Assembly (NCBI GenBank): GCA_964524025.1
Contig: CAZGBT010000001.1
Coordinates: 56,532-120,531, forward strand
Origin: CAZGBT01 sp964524025
GTDB taxonomy: Archaea > Aenigmatarchaeota > Aenigmatarchaeia > CG10238-14 > EX4484-224
Reading direction: 5' to 3'
DNA: 64,000 bases
Part shown: positions 56,688-64,000 of the stretch, one piece after another
How the letters are laid out: every line of letters begins with the position of its first letter
Position numbering within the stretch: the first letter of the stretch is position 1
Translations under genes and position numbers: made by a program
Notes under the pieces: generated by a model
Told to the model about the DNA's origin: nothing
The model's input: only the letters and a program-made list of their open reading frames with translations
Database searches by the model: none

Positions 56688-57890
56688 ATGATAATTTATG
56701 TAAGGAGCAGAAAGGATAAAAAAGCTATTGAATATGTAAACAAAAAATTTTACAAGTCTTCTTTAAAAGTAGAAGCCCTATCTGCAAAAGGTAAAGAATT
56801 GGTAGAAAAAATAAAGGAATTAAAACCTAACGATTTTTCCATAATTCTGCTCGGAAAAGAAGATAAAAAATACTTCGATTCTGATCTAAGCGATTTTAAC
56901 AAAAAGTTAAAATTTGTTAGGAAGAAAAAAGTAAGGAATGTAAAACCAAAAGATTTGGTAAAAGAAATTGAGGAGGCAAAACTTAGGTTTATATTAGATG
57001 TTAAGTATAGCGGAAATTTTTACATTCAAAATTATAGAACAAATTTCTTATCTTTTAAATTTGGTTCAGATGTCTTCTTAATTTTTTCTAAAGAATATTT
57101 AGCATTTCTCAACAAAATCTTGGGTTTAAATTTCAATTCTTATTTTTGCCATCACATACCATCATCTGATATATTATACAGGGGAAGGGTAAAAATAGCT
57201 AAGATAAGCAGAAAAATTGAAGGAAAGCTTGAGTATGAAGTTTTTGAAAATGGTGATGAGATAGATGTTAAAAGAACTTTTAAGGAAAATAAGAGCTATA
57301 TAAAGAGAAAAGAAAATTTTACGGTAGGCTTAATTAAAGGAATCGCTAAAGATTTTGAAGTAGTGATACCTTTTAGCGGGGGTAAGGATTCTACTACTGT
57401 AGTTCTTTTAGCTAAAAAAGCAAGGATAAAATTTACTCCAATCTTTATAGATACAGGCCTAGAATTTGAAGAGACACTGAAATTTGTTGAATACGTAAGA
57501 AGGAAATTGAAGGTAAAAATCGTAAAAATTAGTGCTAAAGTTGCAGACGGATTTAAAGAAAAAGGTTATGAATTTCTGAAAAGAAGGGAATGTACAAGAA
57601 TAAAAATAGGTACTCTTTATGAGTTTGTTAAGAAAAATTTTGAAAAACCTCTTATGCTAGTCGGCGATAGGATTAGTGAATCTAAAAGAAGGTCTTTTGA
57701 ACCAGAATTTAGGAAAGATGTTTTTTACATATATTCTCCCATAAAATATTGGTCTTACTTTGATATTCAGCTATTTTTCTGGAAGGAAAGGATTAAGCCG
57801 AATAAACTTTATGAAAAGGGATTTTATAGAATTGGCTGTAAAGTTTGTCCATTCCTTGATGTTTTTGAAAAATCCATTTGTAAACCTTAA
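56688..57890 (+). CDS. PAPS reductase-family PP-loop protein
   Basis: A 400-residue protein. The C-terminal half is a PP-loop ATP pyrophosphatase of the phosphoadenosine phosphosulfate reductase family: VVIPFSGGKDSTTVVLLAKK, then FIDTGLEFEETLKF, then LMLVGDRISESKRRS, and a last GCKVCPFLDVFEKSIC with three cysteines. The N-terminal 190 residues have a distinct domain (FCHHIPSSDILYRGRVKIAK). Archaeal homologues of this size are of uncertain function (sulfur transfer or tRNA thiolation are candidates). It starts with an AGGAG-type element ahead of the ATG and is divergent from the surface-protein operon. Confidence 0.75.
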   Translation: MIIYVRSRKDKKAIEYVNKKFYKSSLKVEALSAKGKELVEKIKELKPNDFSIILLGKEDKKYFDSDLSDFNKKLKFVRKKKVRNVKPKDLVKEIEEAKLRFILDVKYSGNFYIQNYRTNFLSFKFGSDVFLIFSKEYLAFLNKILGLNFNSYFCHHIPSSDILYRGRVKIAKISRKIEGKLEYEVFENGDEIDVKRTFKENKSYIKRKENFTVGLIKGIAKDFEVVIPFSGGKDSTTVVLLAKKARIKFTPIFIDTGLEFEETLKFVEYVRRKLKVKIVKISAKVADGFKEKGYEFLKRRECTRIKIGTLYEFVKKNFEKPLMLVGDRISESKRRSFEPEFRKDVFYIYSPIKYWSYFDIQLFFWKERIKPNKLYEKGFYRIGCKVCPFLDVFEKSICKP

Positions 57891-58021
57891 TAGAAAAAGA
57901 ATCAAACTTCATTTGATATTTGACTATCGTTAGTCCTAGTTTTGTAAATTTGCTAATAGTGGTTCTTATGTAAAAGCGAAAAGAATAAAAAGATTTATGG
58001 AAATTACTATACAGTGGTAAT

Positions 58022-59239
58022 ATGGAGGAGTTGTTCGTAAGCGATCCACGAGGAGATGGTACGCTAATCTTCCAGAAATTACCTTCTCTAGAAGTTATAG
58101 GCGATGTGAAAATTAGGGAAAGGCCGTACGATATAACAAGTGACGAGAAAGATATAATAATCGGTACTAGCTACGGGCATATAGTGCTATTAGATAGACT
58201 TACGCTAAGAGAACGCAACAAAATTGAGGTGGGTAAAGGTCCCATAGGAGATGTAAGCTTAACTCCCGATTATTTGCTTTCTCTCGAATGGAAGAGTACC
58301 TCTGACAATATTTTTAGGGCATACGATCGCGATTCTCTAGAACTTTACAAGGAAGAATTGGTTGACGGCTTTATGCTCCAATGGGGTAACTCTTTAATTT
58401 TAGGAAGTGGAAAAAAATTTTCTATTTACGACCTTAAGACGTTAGAGAGAAAACACGAGATTATCCCCCTACTTGACGTATGTATATTTGCAGACACCTC
58501 CCAATACCTACATGCTGTTAATTTGCTAGAAGGATTAATAACCCACTGCAGGTCCACCGACCTTATACTAGATAAGAGTGGAAGGTACATCATGGCACCG
58601 GTATACAATCCACATAAAATATTCGAAAAAACACAAAATCAACAGTCTTTATTCGAAATGCTGATAGACTTATCTCAAATGCTGAAGAAGCGCGCAACAT
58701 ATGCAAAGAATTCCTGTATAGAAAATTTGAGAAAATTAGAAAGTGGTATAAGAGAAAGTATGAGGGATTTGGACTTTATTTTACTCCTTTATGATGAGAA
58801 TGGTCTGAAAAGGGGATCTTTACGTAGTAGTCTACCGCCTTCCAGATTTGCAACATTACCTGAAGGGGTTGTACTAGATGTTTGCGGTTGTAGTATTTTT
58901 AAAGAATCGCCATCCGCGGAAGGAACAGAATTAAGAAAAGAAGATGTGCCATTAAGCTTCTTAGGGAGAGTTGGCGACCATCTTGTTTTTGTTAAGCAAA
59001 AGCCAGGACCGGTAGAAATAATAGTGACAGATGAAAGATTTCACATAAAGGGAGAGTTGACCTCCCTAGCACTTCTTTATCCTAAAGATGCATACAAATA
59101 TGCAACTTTACGAAAAGACATTGTAATAGCTCCTACATCAAAAGAAACATTAGGTCTTTACCAAATAGAAAGGAATGGTAACGTAGAATTTCTAGGAAGA
59201 GTTAAAGGGGTGCCATCAACATTTTTCACGGTTTTATGA
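58022..59239 (+). CDS. Hypothetical beta-propeller-like protein
   Basis: A 405-residue soluble protein with repeating strand pairs and short Gly-rich turns of about 40 residues: ERPYDITSDEKDIIIGTSYGHIVLLDRLTL, GKGPIGDVSLTPDYLLSLEW, RAYDRDSLELY and KFSIYDLKTLERKH, suggesting a WD40/YVTN-like propeller in residues 1-170 and again 270-405. The middle (residues 200-250) is helical. No signal peptide, so it is probably cytosolic. It stands alone with a promoter in 57891-58021. No enzyme motif seen. Confidence 0.5.
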   Translation: MEELFVSDPRGDGTLIFQKLPSLEVIGDVKIRERPYDITSDEKDIIIGTSYGHIVLLDRLTLRERNKIEVGKGPIGDVSLTPDYLLSLEWKSTSDNIFRAYDRDSLELYKEELVDGFMLQWGNSLILGSGKKFSIYDLKTLERKHEIIPLLDVCIFADTSQYLHAVNLLEGLITHCRSTDLILDKSGRYIMAPVYNPHKIFEKTQNQQSLFEMLIDLSQMLKKRATYAKNSCIENLRKLESGIRESMRDLDFILLLYDENGLKRGSLRSSLPPSRFATLPEGVVLDVCGCSIFKESPSAEGTELRKEDVPLSFLGRVGDHLVFVKQKPGPVEIIVTDERFHIKGELTSLALLYPKDAYKYATLRKDIVIAPTSKETLGLYQIERNGNVEFLGRVKGVPSTFFTVL

Positions 59240-59373
59240 GAAAAAATTTAAGTAACTTCGCGTAAAACTTACCGATGATTATCCAAAAAGCTCTATCAAT
59301 TTTTTATTTTTCAACAACTTACAAATTAACTCCTAGGTAGAAAAGCGCTGGTATTGTGTACTAAAATTTAAAC

Positions 59374-59694
59374 CTAAACTATAATCTCACAAAATCTATT
59401 TTCTGTTTCCCAAACTCTTACAATTTTTACTGGTAATTTTTTTCTTAATCTTTCTACGATAAATTTTCCGATGTTTTCAACTGTAGGTTCTTCCAAAATT
59501 TCGTTAAGGTTTTTATGATCTAGCTCCTTTAACACTTTATTAACTTCGTCTCTTAATTTATGGAAATCCATTTTACCTCCAGAATATTCACCTTCTACAA
59601 TTATTTCAACTTTAAAGTTATGACCATGTAAAGGTCCTTCACCAACTTTATGTGCGGATTCTATGTAACCGACTATACCCAATCTTACTATCAT
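59374..59694 (-). CDS. 6-pyruvoyl-tetrahydropterin synthase/QueD homologue with Glu in place of the catalytic Cys
   Basis: A 106-residue PTPS/QueD-family protein. The zinc His residues are in ESAHKVGEGPLHGHNF (His15, His23, His25). MDFHKLRDEVN, ELDHKNLNEI and PTVENIGKFIV match the family, and the end VWETENRFCEI holds the usual Glu. The Cys that precedes HGH in QueD and PTPS is absent, and Glu19 is nearby (E-x3-HGH). In PTPS-III this Cys-to-Glu change marks enzymes that make 6-hydroxymethyl-dihydropterin for folate. Its start overlaps the ACS stop by ATGA (4 bases), so it is cotranscribed with ACS. Confidence 0.82.
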   Translation of the reverse strand: MIVRLGIVGYIESAHKVGEGPLHGHNFKVEIIVEGEYSGGKMDFHKLRDEVNKVLKELDHKNLNEILEEPTVENIGKFIVERLRKKLPVKIVRVWETENRFCEIIV

Positions 59695-62600
59695 CCTACG
59701 ATTTTTTTAATTTCTTCAACAACTTGTGGATTAGCTAAAGTAGATATATCGCCGAGATTTTCATCTTTTATTACTATCTTCTTTAAAATCCTTCTCATTA
59801 TTTTTCCGCTTCTAGTTTTTGGTAAATCGCTAACAAAATAAACTCTTGTTGGTCTTGCTATAGGTCCAATTTCTTTTTCAACTTGCTTAATAATCTCCTG
59901 TTCGCTAACTTCTGCCTTTTCTTTTAAAACTACAAAAGCTACAGGAACTTCTCCTTTTATTTCATGAGGTATCCCAACAATTGCGCATTCATTAACTAAT
60001 GGATGCCTTGTTATGGCATCTTCTAGTTCAGCAGTAGATAATCTATGACCTGCAACTTTTAAAACATCGTCTACTCTTCCAGTAATCCTTATCAAACCGT
60101 TTTCATCCCTATAAGCTCCGTCGCTTGTAAAGTAAATCGTATTGCCATATTGGCTCCAATAGGTTTTCTTATATCTTTCCGGATTTTTATAAACACCTCT
60201 TAGCATTCCTGGAGCAAAAGGAGGCAAGATAACTAAATTTCCTTCTTTTCCGGTTTCTACGCTTTTTCCGTTTTCATCTAAAATGTCGAATTTAATTCCC
60301 GGGAAAGGTCTACCAGCAAAAGTTGGTTTGAAAGGTCCAATTCCTGGTAAAGAGGTTAATAAAATTCCTCCAGTCTCAGTTTGCCACCAAGTATCTACTA
60401 TTGGACATCTTTCTTTACCTACCTCTTTGAAAAACCATAACCAAGCTTCTTTATTTATTGGTTCGCCAACAGAGCCGAGCAACCTTAAAGTTTTAAAAGA
60501 ATATTTTTTAATAAGATCTCCGCCAAACCTTTCGAACATTCTTATGGCAGTTGGTGCTGTGTAAAAAATTGTAACTCCATACTTTTCTATAATTTGAGCC
60601 CATCTATCTGGAGTAGGATAAGTAGGAGCCCCTTCATAAATTAAGAAGGTAGCTCCGTTTAGTAAAGGACCGTAGCATGAATAGGTATGGCCAGTAATCC
60701 ATCCTATATCTGCTGTTGACCAGAAAATATCTGTATCTTTTAGGTCAAAAATCCATTTTGCAGTCCAATAAGCTTGTACTGTATAGCCACCACATGTATG
60801 TAAAATTCCCTTAGGCTTTCCAGTTGTGTTATGAACAAAAATTCCGTTTGCAATGTAGCAATTTTCTTTCAGAGTGGTTAGATCGTATATGATCCGATCT
60901 GTAAATTCCGTTCTTTCTATTTTTCTTATCTTAACGAAAAATGCATCAGCTTTTAATATTTTTTCTATCCTTTTCTTCCATTCTTTTATCTTATTCTTTT
61001 TTTCATTAACAATCTTTTCTATTATTGGTTTAATCTTTTCAAAAAACCTCTTAACAGCTTTACTTCTCCTTAATTTCCTTCTTCTTAAGTAAATATGGAC
61101 TGTATGCTTGGAGTAGCCAGTAAGTTTTGCTATCCAATCTTCCCTTATTCTCAAAAAGGAAATTAGCGATGGCAGATCTAACTGCTTAATTTGTTTTTCT
61201 ATCCATTCGAATAAGCAGAAAAAGTTTGATAAATTATGCCTATAAATCCTTCTCCTTTCGTTTGCATATTCATAAAGATGAAATCTTCTTGCTATTTTTT
61301 TGCTAATCTTAAATTCTTTAATTATACCCCTTACAAATTTGCTTATGTTTAAGATTTCTATATTTGAAAATCCTTTGCTTTTCTTCTTTATTAATTCTTC
61401 CAATCTTTTTTTCTTGGTTGGATGAGAAAATCCTATTTTGGAATAAAATTTTGATATCGAATCTTTAGATTGGATTCTAATTGTATAGGAAATCCTTTCG
61501 TAGCTTCTATTTCCAAATTTAGTTTTAATTTTTTCCTCTTCAAGATTAGCCAAGATACCTAATCTTAAGAGTAATAGTAATGTTTGGTAAGCAAGCTTTT
61601 TGCTTAAAGTTGTAAGTTTAATGCACCCACAAACACTTCCTTCTGCATCAAATAAGCCCCTTAAAAATGCTGCTACAACTCTGCTTGGGGATTTTTGAAT
61701 CGATTTTGGTATTTCTCTTTCTTTACTTTTCCTAACTACTTCCTCAAAATTATTGCATAAGTATTTGAAAAAACTTGCTGAATTAATTTGAAGCCTTTTC
61801 CTATCTCTAACGACGATTTTGCTCTTTAAACCAAGATTTTCTACTAATTTCCTGTAAAATTCTAGGGTTTCTAAATCTTTATCTGTAATTTCTATCCTAT
61901 TATTGGTTGCGTATCCATCACCGGCAAAATAACCTAAAAATTGAGCAAAGGTTTCATTCAATACGTGTGGTAGCTTTGGTATGTTTTTATCCCTTTTAGA
62001 ATATTTTAGAGAAGGCAACTTTTGTAAGCTTACGTTTGGTTTTGGAATTGGTATTAATAAAACATCGTTTACTTCTAAGTTACAAGCCTCCTTTTCCCTT
62101 ATTTTCAAATCGGAATCTAAAACAAAAATTGGATGACTTGGTGTTACTTCTAGCTTGCTCACTGAAGTTACTATCCTATAAAGTCTTAAAGGCCAATAAT
62201 ACTTATGCAATTCCTTTATGTAATCGCTGCTTGACTTTAAATTATCGATATCTAGACTACAAATTTTACTTTTAGAAATTTCCTCAATGGGTAAAATGAG
62301 ACCACTCTCTAATTGAATAAAAGTTCCTGGAGCGACACAGCCACTTGTGTAGAGTATAAACAAAATATCTTCGCTATCCATTACCTCAGGTTCGCACTCA
62401 TCGCTTTCGTTTTTTATCAATTCATGATACCAAATATCTCTTCCTTCAACCCAATCGATTTGATTACCAGCTCTTTTTACAACTATAACTTTTTCTACTT
62501 TAGTTTCCTTTATACCTTCATCTGCATTTTTCTTCAAATTAATAAGCTTTCCTTTCCTGTAATAGCCGTCTGCAGTTATAAGGATTTTTGCTTCTGTTTC

Positions 62601-63119
62601 TTGCAACCTTATTTTTAATGCATGGGGGCTGAAAGCAGAGAAAACTACTGAATGAATAGCTCCTATTCTAGCGCAAGCAAGCATCGAAATTATAACTTCT
62701 GGAATCATTGGCAAATAAATTCCTACAACATCTCCTTTCCTAACTCCAAGCTTTTTTAAAGCATTTGCTAATTTGTTAACCTCTCTATAAAGTTGGTAGT
62801 AAGTATAATATCTTGGTCTTTCGTTAAGTGGTTCTGGCTCCCAAATTATTGCAACTTTATTCTTAATTTTTTCCAGCTGTCTTTCAAAAATGTTATAAGT
62901 TATGTTAATCTTACCACCAACAAACCATTTAAAGTATGGCGGTTCGTGAACGAAAGCTTTATCCCATTTTTTAAACCAGCTTAATTCGTTTGCAAGTTCT
63001 TCCCAAAATTTTACAGGATCCTTAAAAGCCTTTTCATAAATTTCTTCAGAATTTACCCAAGCTTTTCTCTTAATTTCTTCAGAAGGATAGAACAAGCCGT
63101 TTTTTTCTATTAACTTCAT
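59691..63119 (-). CDS. acs: Acetyl-CoA synthetase (AMP-forming) interrupted by an intein
   Basis: Activates acetate to acetyl-CoA via acetyl-AMP. The reading frame has 1142 codons; removal of the 504-residue intein (codons 261-764) leaves a 638-residue enzyme, the normal size. The exteins join as ILYTSG-TTGKPKGILH, so the intein sits inside the ATP-binding motif YTSGTTGKPKG. Other motifs are WWQTETGGILL, YFTSDGAYRDENGLIRITGRVDD and the C-terminal catalytic-lysine sequence RTRSGKIMRRIL. The N-terminal ACS extension (KDPVKFWEELANELSW) is present. It starts at ATG 63119, 11 bases from the divergent MazG-like start, and precedes the PTPS homologue in one operon. Confidence 0.93.
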   Translation of the reverse strand: MKLIEKNGLFYPSEEIKRKAWVNSEEIYEKAFKDPVKFWEELANELSWFKKWDKAFVHEPPYFKWFVGGKINITYNIFERQLEKIKNKVAIIWEPEPLNERPRYYTYYQLYREVNKLANALKKLGVRKGDVVGIYLPMIPEVIISMLACARIGAIHSVVFSAFSPHALKIRLQETEAKILITADGYYRKGKLINLKKNADEGIKETKVEKVIVVKRAGNQIDWVEGRDIWYHELIKNESDECEPEVMDSEDILFILYTSGCVAPGTFIQLESGLILPIEEISKSKICSLDIDNLKSSSDYIKELHKYYWPLRLYRIVTSVSKLEVTPSHPIFVLDSDLKIREKEACNLEVNDVLLIPIPKPNVSLQKLPSLKYSKRDKNIPKLPHVLNETFAQFLGYFAGDGYATNNRIEITDKDLETLEFYRKLVENLGLKSKIVVRDRKRLQINSASFFKYLCNNFEEVVRKSKEREIPKSIQKSPSRVVAAFLRGLFDAEGSVCGCIKLTTLSKKLAYQTLLLLLRLGILANLEEEKIKTKFGNRSYERISYTIRIQSKDSISKFYSKIGFSHPTKKKRLEELIKKKSKGFSNIEILNISKFVRGIIKEFKISKKIARRFHLYEYANERRRIYRHNLSNFFCLFEWIEKQIKQLDLPSLISFLRIREDWIAKLTGYSKHTVHIYLRRRKLRRSKAVKRFFEKIKPIIEKIVNEKKNKIKEWKKRIEKILKADAFFVKIRKIERTEFTDRIIYDLTTLKENCYIANGIFVHNTTGKPKGILHTCGGYTVQAYWTAKWIFDLKDTDIFWSTADIGWITGHTYSCYGPLLNGATFLIYEGAPTYPTPDRWAQIIEKYGVTIFYTAPTAIRMFERFGGDLIKKYSFKTLRLLGSVGEPINKEAWLWFFKEVGKERCPIVDTWWQTETGGILLTSLPGIGPFKPTFAGRPFPGIKFDILDENGKSVETGKEGNLVILPPFAPGMLRGVYKNPERYKKTYWSQYGNTIYFTSDGAYRDENGLIRITGRVDDVLKVAGHRLSTAELEDAITRHPLVNECAIVGIPHEIKGEVPVAFVVLKEKAEVSEQEIIKQVEKEIGPIARPTRVYFVSDLPKTRSGKIMRRILKKIVIKDENLGDISTLANPQVVEEIKKIVG
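60828..62339 (-). other. Intein with LAGLIDADG homing endonuclease domain in acs
   Basis: A 504-residue protein-splicing element from Cys261 to Asn764 of the precursor. It begins CVAPGTFIQLESGLILPIEE (block A), has TPSHPIFVLD (block B) near intein residue 66, two LAGLIDADG-type motifs FLGYFAGDG (about 134) and FLRGLFDAEGSV (about 225), and ends YIANGIFVHN followed by Thr (blocks F and G). All residues required for splicing (Cys1, the TxxH, His-Asn, +1 Thr) are present, so it should splice. A helix-turn-helix-like segment (WIAKLTGYSKHTVHIYLRR) lies before block F. The host-site context, in the active-site loop of the synthetase, is typical for inteins. Confidence 0.95.
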
Positions 63120-63130
63120 TAAATTAAAAT

Positions 63131-63469
63131 TTGCAAGAATTCAATAAAAAGTTGAAAATTGTGAATGAAATTCAAAGAAAAGTAAAAAGATTTGTTAAAC
63201 TACATAAGCTTGAATGTAAGCCTGAATTTAGATTTTTGGATTTGGTTTCTGAATTAGGAGAGTTTGCAAAAGAAATTATAAACGCAACTGATTATGGTAG
63301 AAAGAAATTTAGGTTTAGAGAAAAGATCAAAGCTGAATTAGGAGATGTTTTATTTTCCTTACTTGCTCTAGCAAACCAACTTAATATAGATGTCGAAAAA
63401 GCTTTAGAATTTGCTTTGAAGAAGTATGAGAAAAGAATAAAGGAAAGAGGGAAACCTTCCTCTAGTTAG
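63131..63469 (+). CDS. MazG-like nucleotide pyrophosphohydrolase
   Basis: A small all-helical pyrophosphohydrolase of up to 112 residues. LDLVSELGEFAKEIINAT and IKAELGDVLFSLLALANQLNI carry the ExxE...ExxD metal motif of the MazG superfamily, followed by DVEKALEFALKKYEKRIKERG. Such enzymes hydrolyse nucleoside triphosphates to the monophosphates. Start choice is uncertain: TTG 63131, TTG 63152 or GTG 63161; no ATG fits. It is divergent from acs with only 11 bases between the first start codons. Confidence 0.8.
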   Translation: MQEFNKKLKIVNEIQRKVKRFVKLHKLECKPEFRFLDLVSELGEFAKEIINATDYGRKKFRFREKIKAELGDVLFSLLALANQLNIDVEKALEFALKKYEKRIKERGKPSSS

Positions 63470-63497
63470 ATTATTGACATGCTTATTGTTGTTATTT

Positions 63498-63728
63498 TTA
63501 CTCTTTTCTTTTAATCGTTACTGTTACCCCGCAAGCTTCGCATTTGTAGGTTACTTCCTCCCCGACTTTTATTTTTTCTATTACTTGTTTAATATTGCCT
63601 GGATATCCACAGGCTGGACACCCGATAATTCTTCTATTTTTTTCTAGGTCGTAAGCAGAGAATATTTCTTCACTGCCTTCCAATTCAAACTTTCTTTCTG
63701 GATCTATTTCGACTTTTACCCTGTACAT
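63498..63728 (-). CDS. Small zinc-ribbon protein
   Basis: A 76-residue protein with two CxxC pairs: GCPACGYPGN and KCEACGVTVTIKRKE, spaced about 25 residues apart, forming one zinc ribbon. The N-terminal 30 residues are strands (MYRVKVEIDPERKFELEG). It resembles small archaeal zinc-ribbon proteins found near ribosomal or RNA-processing genes but matches no named family here. Monocistronic and convergent with the MazG-like gene. Confidence 0.7.
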   Translation of the reverse strand: MYRVKVEIDPERKFELEGSEEIFSAYDLEKNRRIIGCPACGYPGNIKQVIEKIKVGEEVTYKCEACGVTVTIKRKE

Positions 63729-63882
63729 TATTACTAAATAGTAGCATTAAAAATTTAAGCTTTTCGAATATTCTTAAGAAAACCTAATAGAAAGTGTAAA
63801 AAGTAAGAAAACAGAACTCTTGATCTTATTCGATTTAATATTAACTTGCGTTTTCTTTTTTGGTCCTATTCCAAAATTTCTT

Positions 63883-64000
63883 ACTTAAATTCTTTGTTTA
63901 AAGCAAACCTTTTAACCGTACCAGATTTATCTTCTCATTCAACAATAGTAATTCCTTTTACTGGTAAGTTCATCTTAGTCGAAAATAAAATTTTTTGCTC
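63883..64000 (-). CDS. Possible 3' end of a minus-strand gene, with an in-frame TGA (runs off the window)
   Basis: The last 118 bases carry a minus-strand frame that reads EQKILFSTKMNLPVKGITIVE from the window edge to TGA (63935-63937). It then continues in the same frame for 17 codons (EDKSGTVKRFALNKEFK) to TAA (63881-63883). The sequence on both sides of the TGA looks protein-like. It could be the true C-terminus, a nonsense mutation or a recoded stop. Without the rest of the gene this is weak. Bases 63729-63880 show nothing recognisable. Confidence 0.3.

Overview
The window is archaeal chromosome, strongly AT-rich, with very dense packing. Many same-strand neighbours overlap by 4 bases (ATGA), and divergent genes are often separated by only 27-90 bases. 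The archaeal assignment rests on uL13-eL18, an archaeal-type S-adenosylmethionine synthetase, the archaeal asparagine synthetase A-like enzyme next to asparaginyl-tRNA synthetase, FtsZ with a PRC-barrel gene nearby, Lrp/AsnC regulators, TATA-like boxes about 25 bases before start codons, and tRNA genes without encoded CCA. A DUF43 branched-polyamine synthase homologue, a HEPN/MNT pair and an intein suggest a thermophile. The lineage is a guess: the surface proteins with a CGNGIC...CPxDC motif and DUF5667 repeats recall Aenigmarchaeota-like or other DPANN genomes, but this cannot be settled here.

Layout. 1-9191: ribosomal proteins, a decayed and an intact PH-like membrane gene, tRNA-Gly, an OB-fold protein, MAT, an RNA m5C methyltransferase with a PUA-like partner, dodecin, a branched-polyamine synthase, a DMT transporter and an HD phosphohydrolase. 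9248-12048: an accessory block with a nucleotidyltransferase-methyltransferase pair and an unrecognised 366-residue protein. 12346-15221: an asparagine cluster (tRNA-Asn, AsnRS, AsnA-like synthetase, and a divergent Lrp with palindromic operators). 15247-16740: a Cas2-like protein under a perfect palindrome, then a coupled pair of unknown genes. 16941-23991: ArgRS, then ftsZ, a possible acidic microprotein, a zincin-like protein, a PRC-barrel protein and a three-gene membrane operon (M50-like protease, Ras-like GTPase with an altered P-loop, membrane-anchored pseudo-zincin). This is my best candidate for an undescribed, possibly division- or envelope-linked system.

23993-27464: HEPN/MNT, a MinD-like ATPase and a surface protein. 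27553-39217: a cell-surface glycan cluster (flippase, GT-C enzymes, alkaline-phosphatase-superfamily enzyme, methyltransferase, GT2 and GT4 enzymes). 39525-42898: two convergent secreted subtilases. 43058-48812: tRNA-Ser, a glutamine synthetase-family gene, a deoxyribosyltransferase-like protein, Hsp20, a second Lrp and a LutB-CcdA-LutA-like iron-sulfur operon. 48890-52090: tRNA-Val, a decayed gene, a membrane protein, a PyrI allosteric domain without its zinc domain, and a possible degenerate primase-like protein. 52059-56635: two surface proteins. 56688-64000: a PAPS-reductase-family protein, a propeller-like protein, a PTPS homologue with Glu in place of the catalytic Cys, acetyl-CoA synthetase carrying a 504-residue intein in its adenylation motif, MazG-like and zinc-ribbon proteins.

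Both runs of 100 N are flanked by exact 55-base duplications, so they look like unmerged contig overlaps and not missing sequence. Collapsing the second one restores a complete gene.
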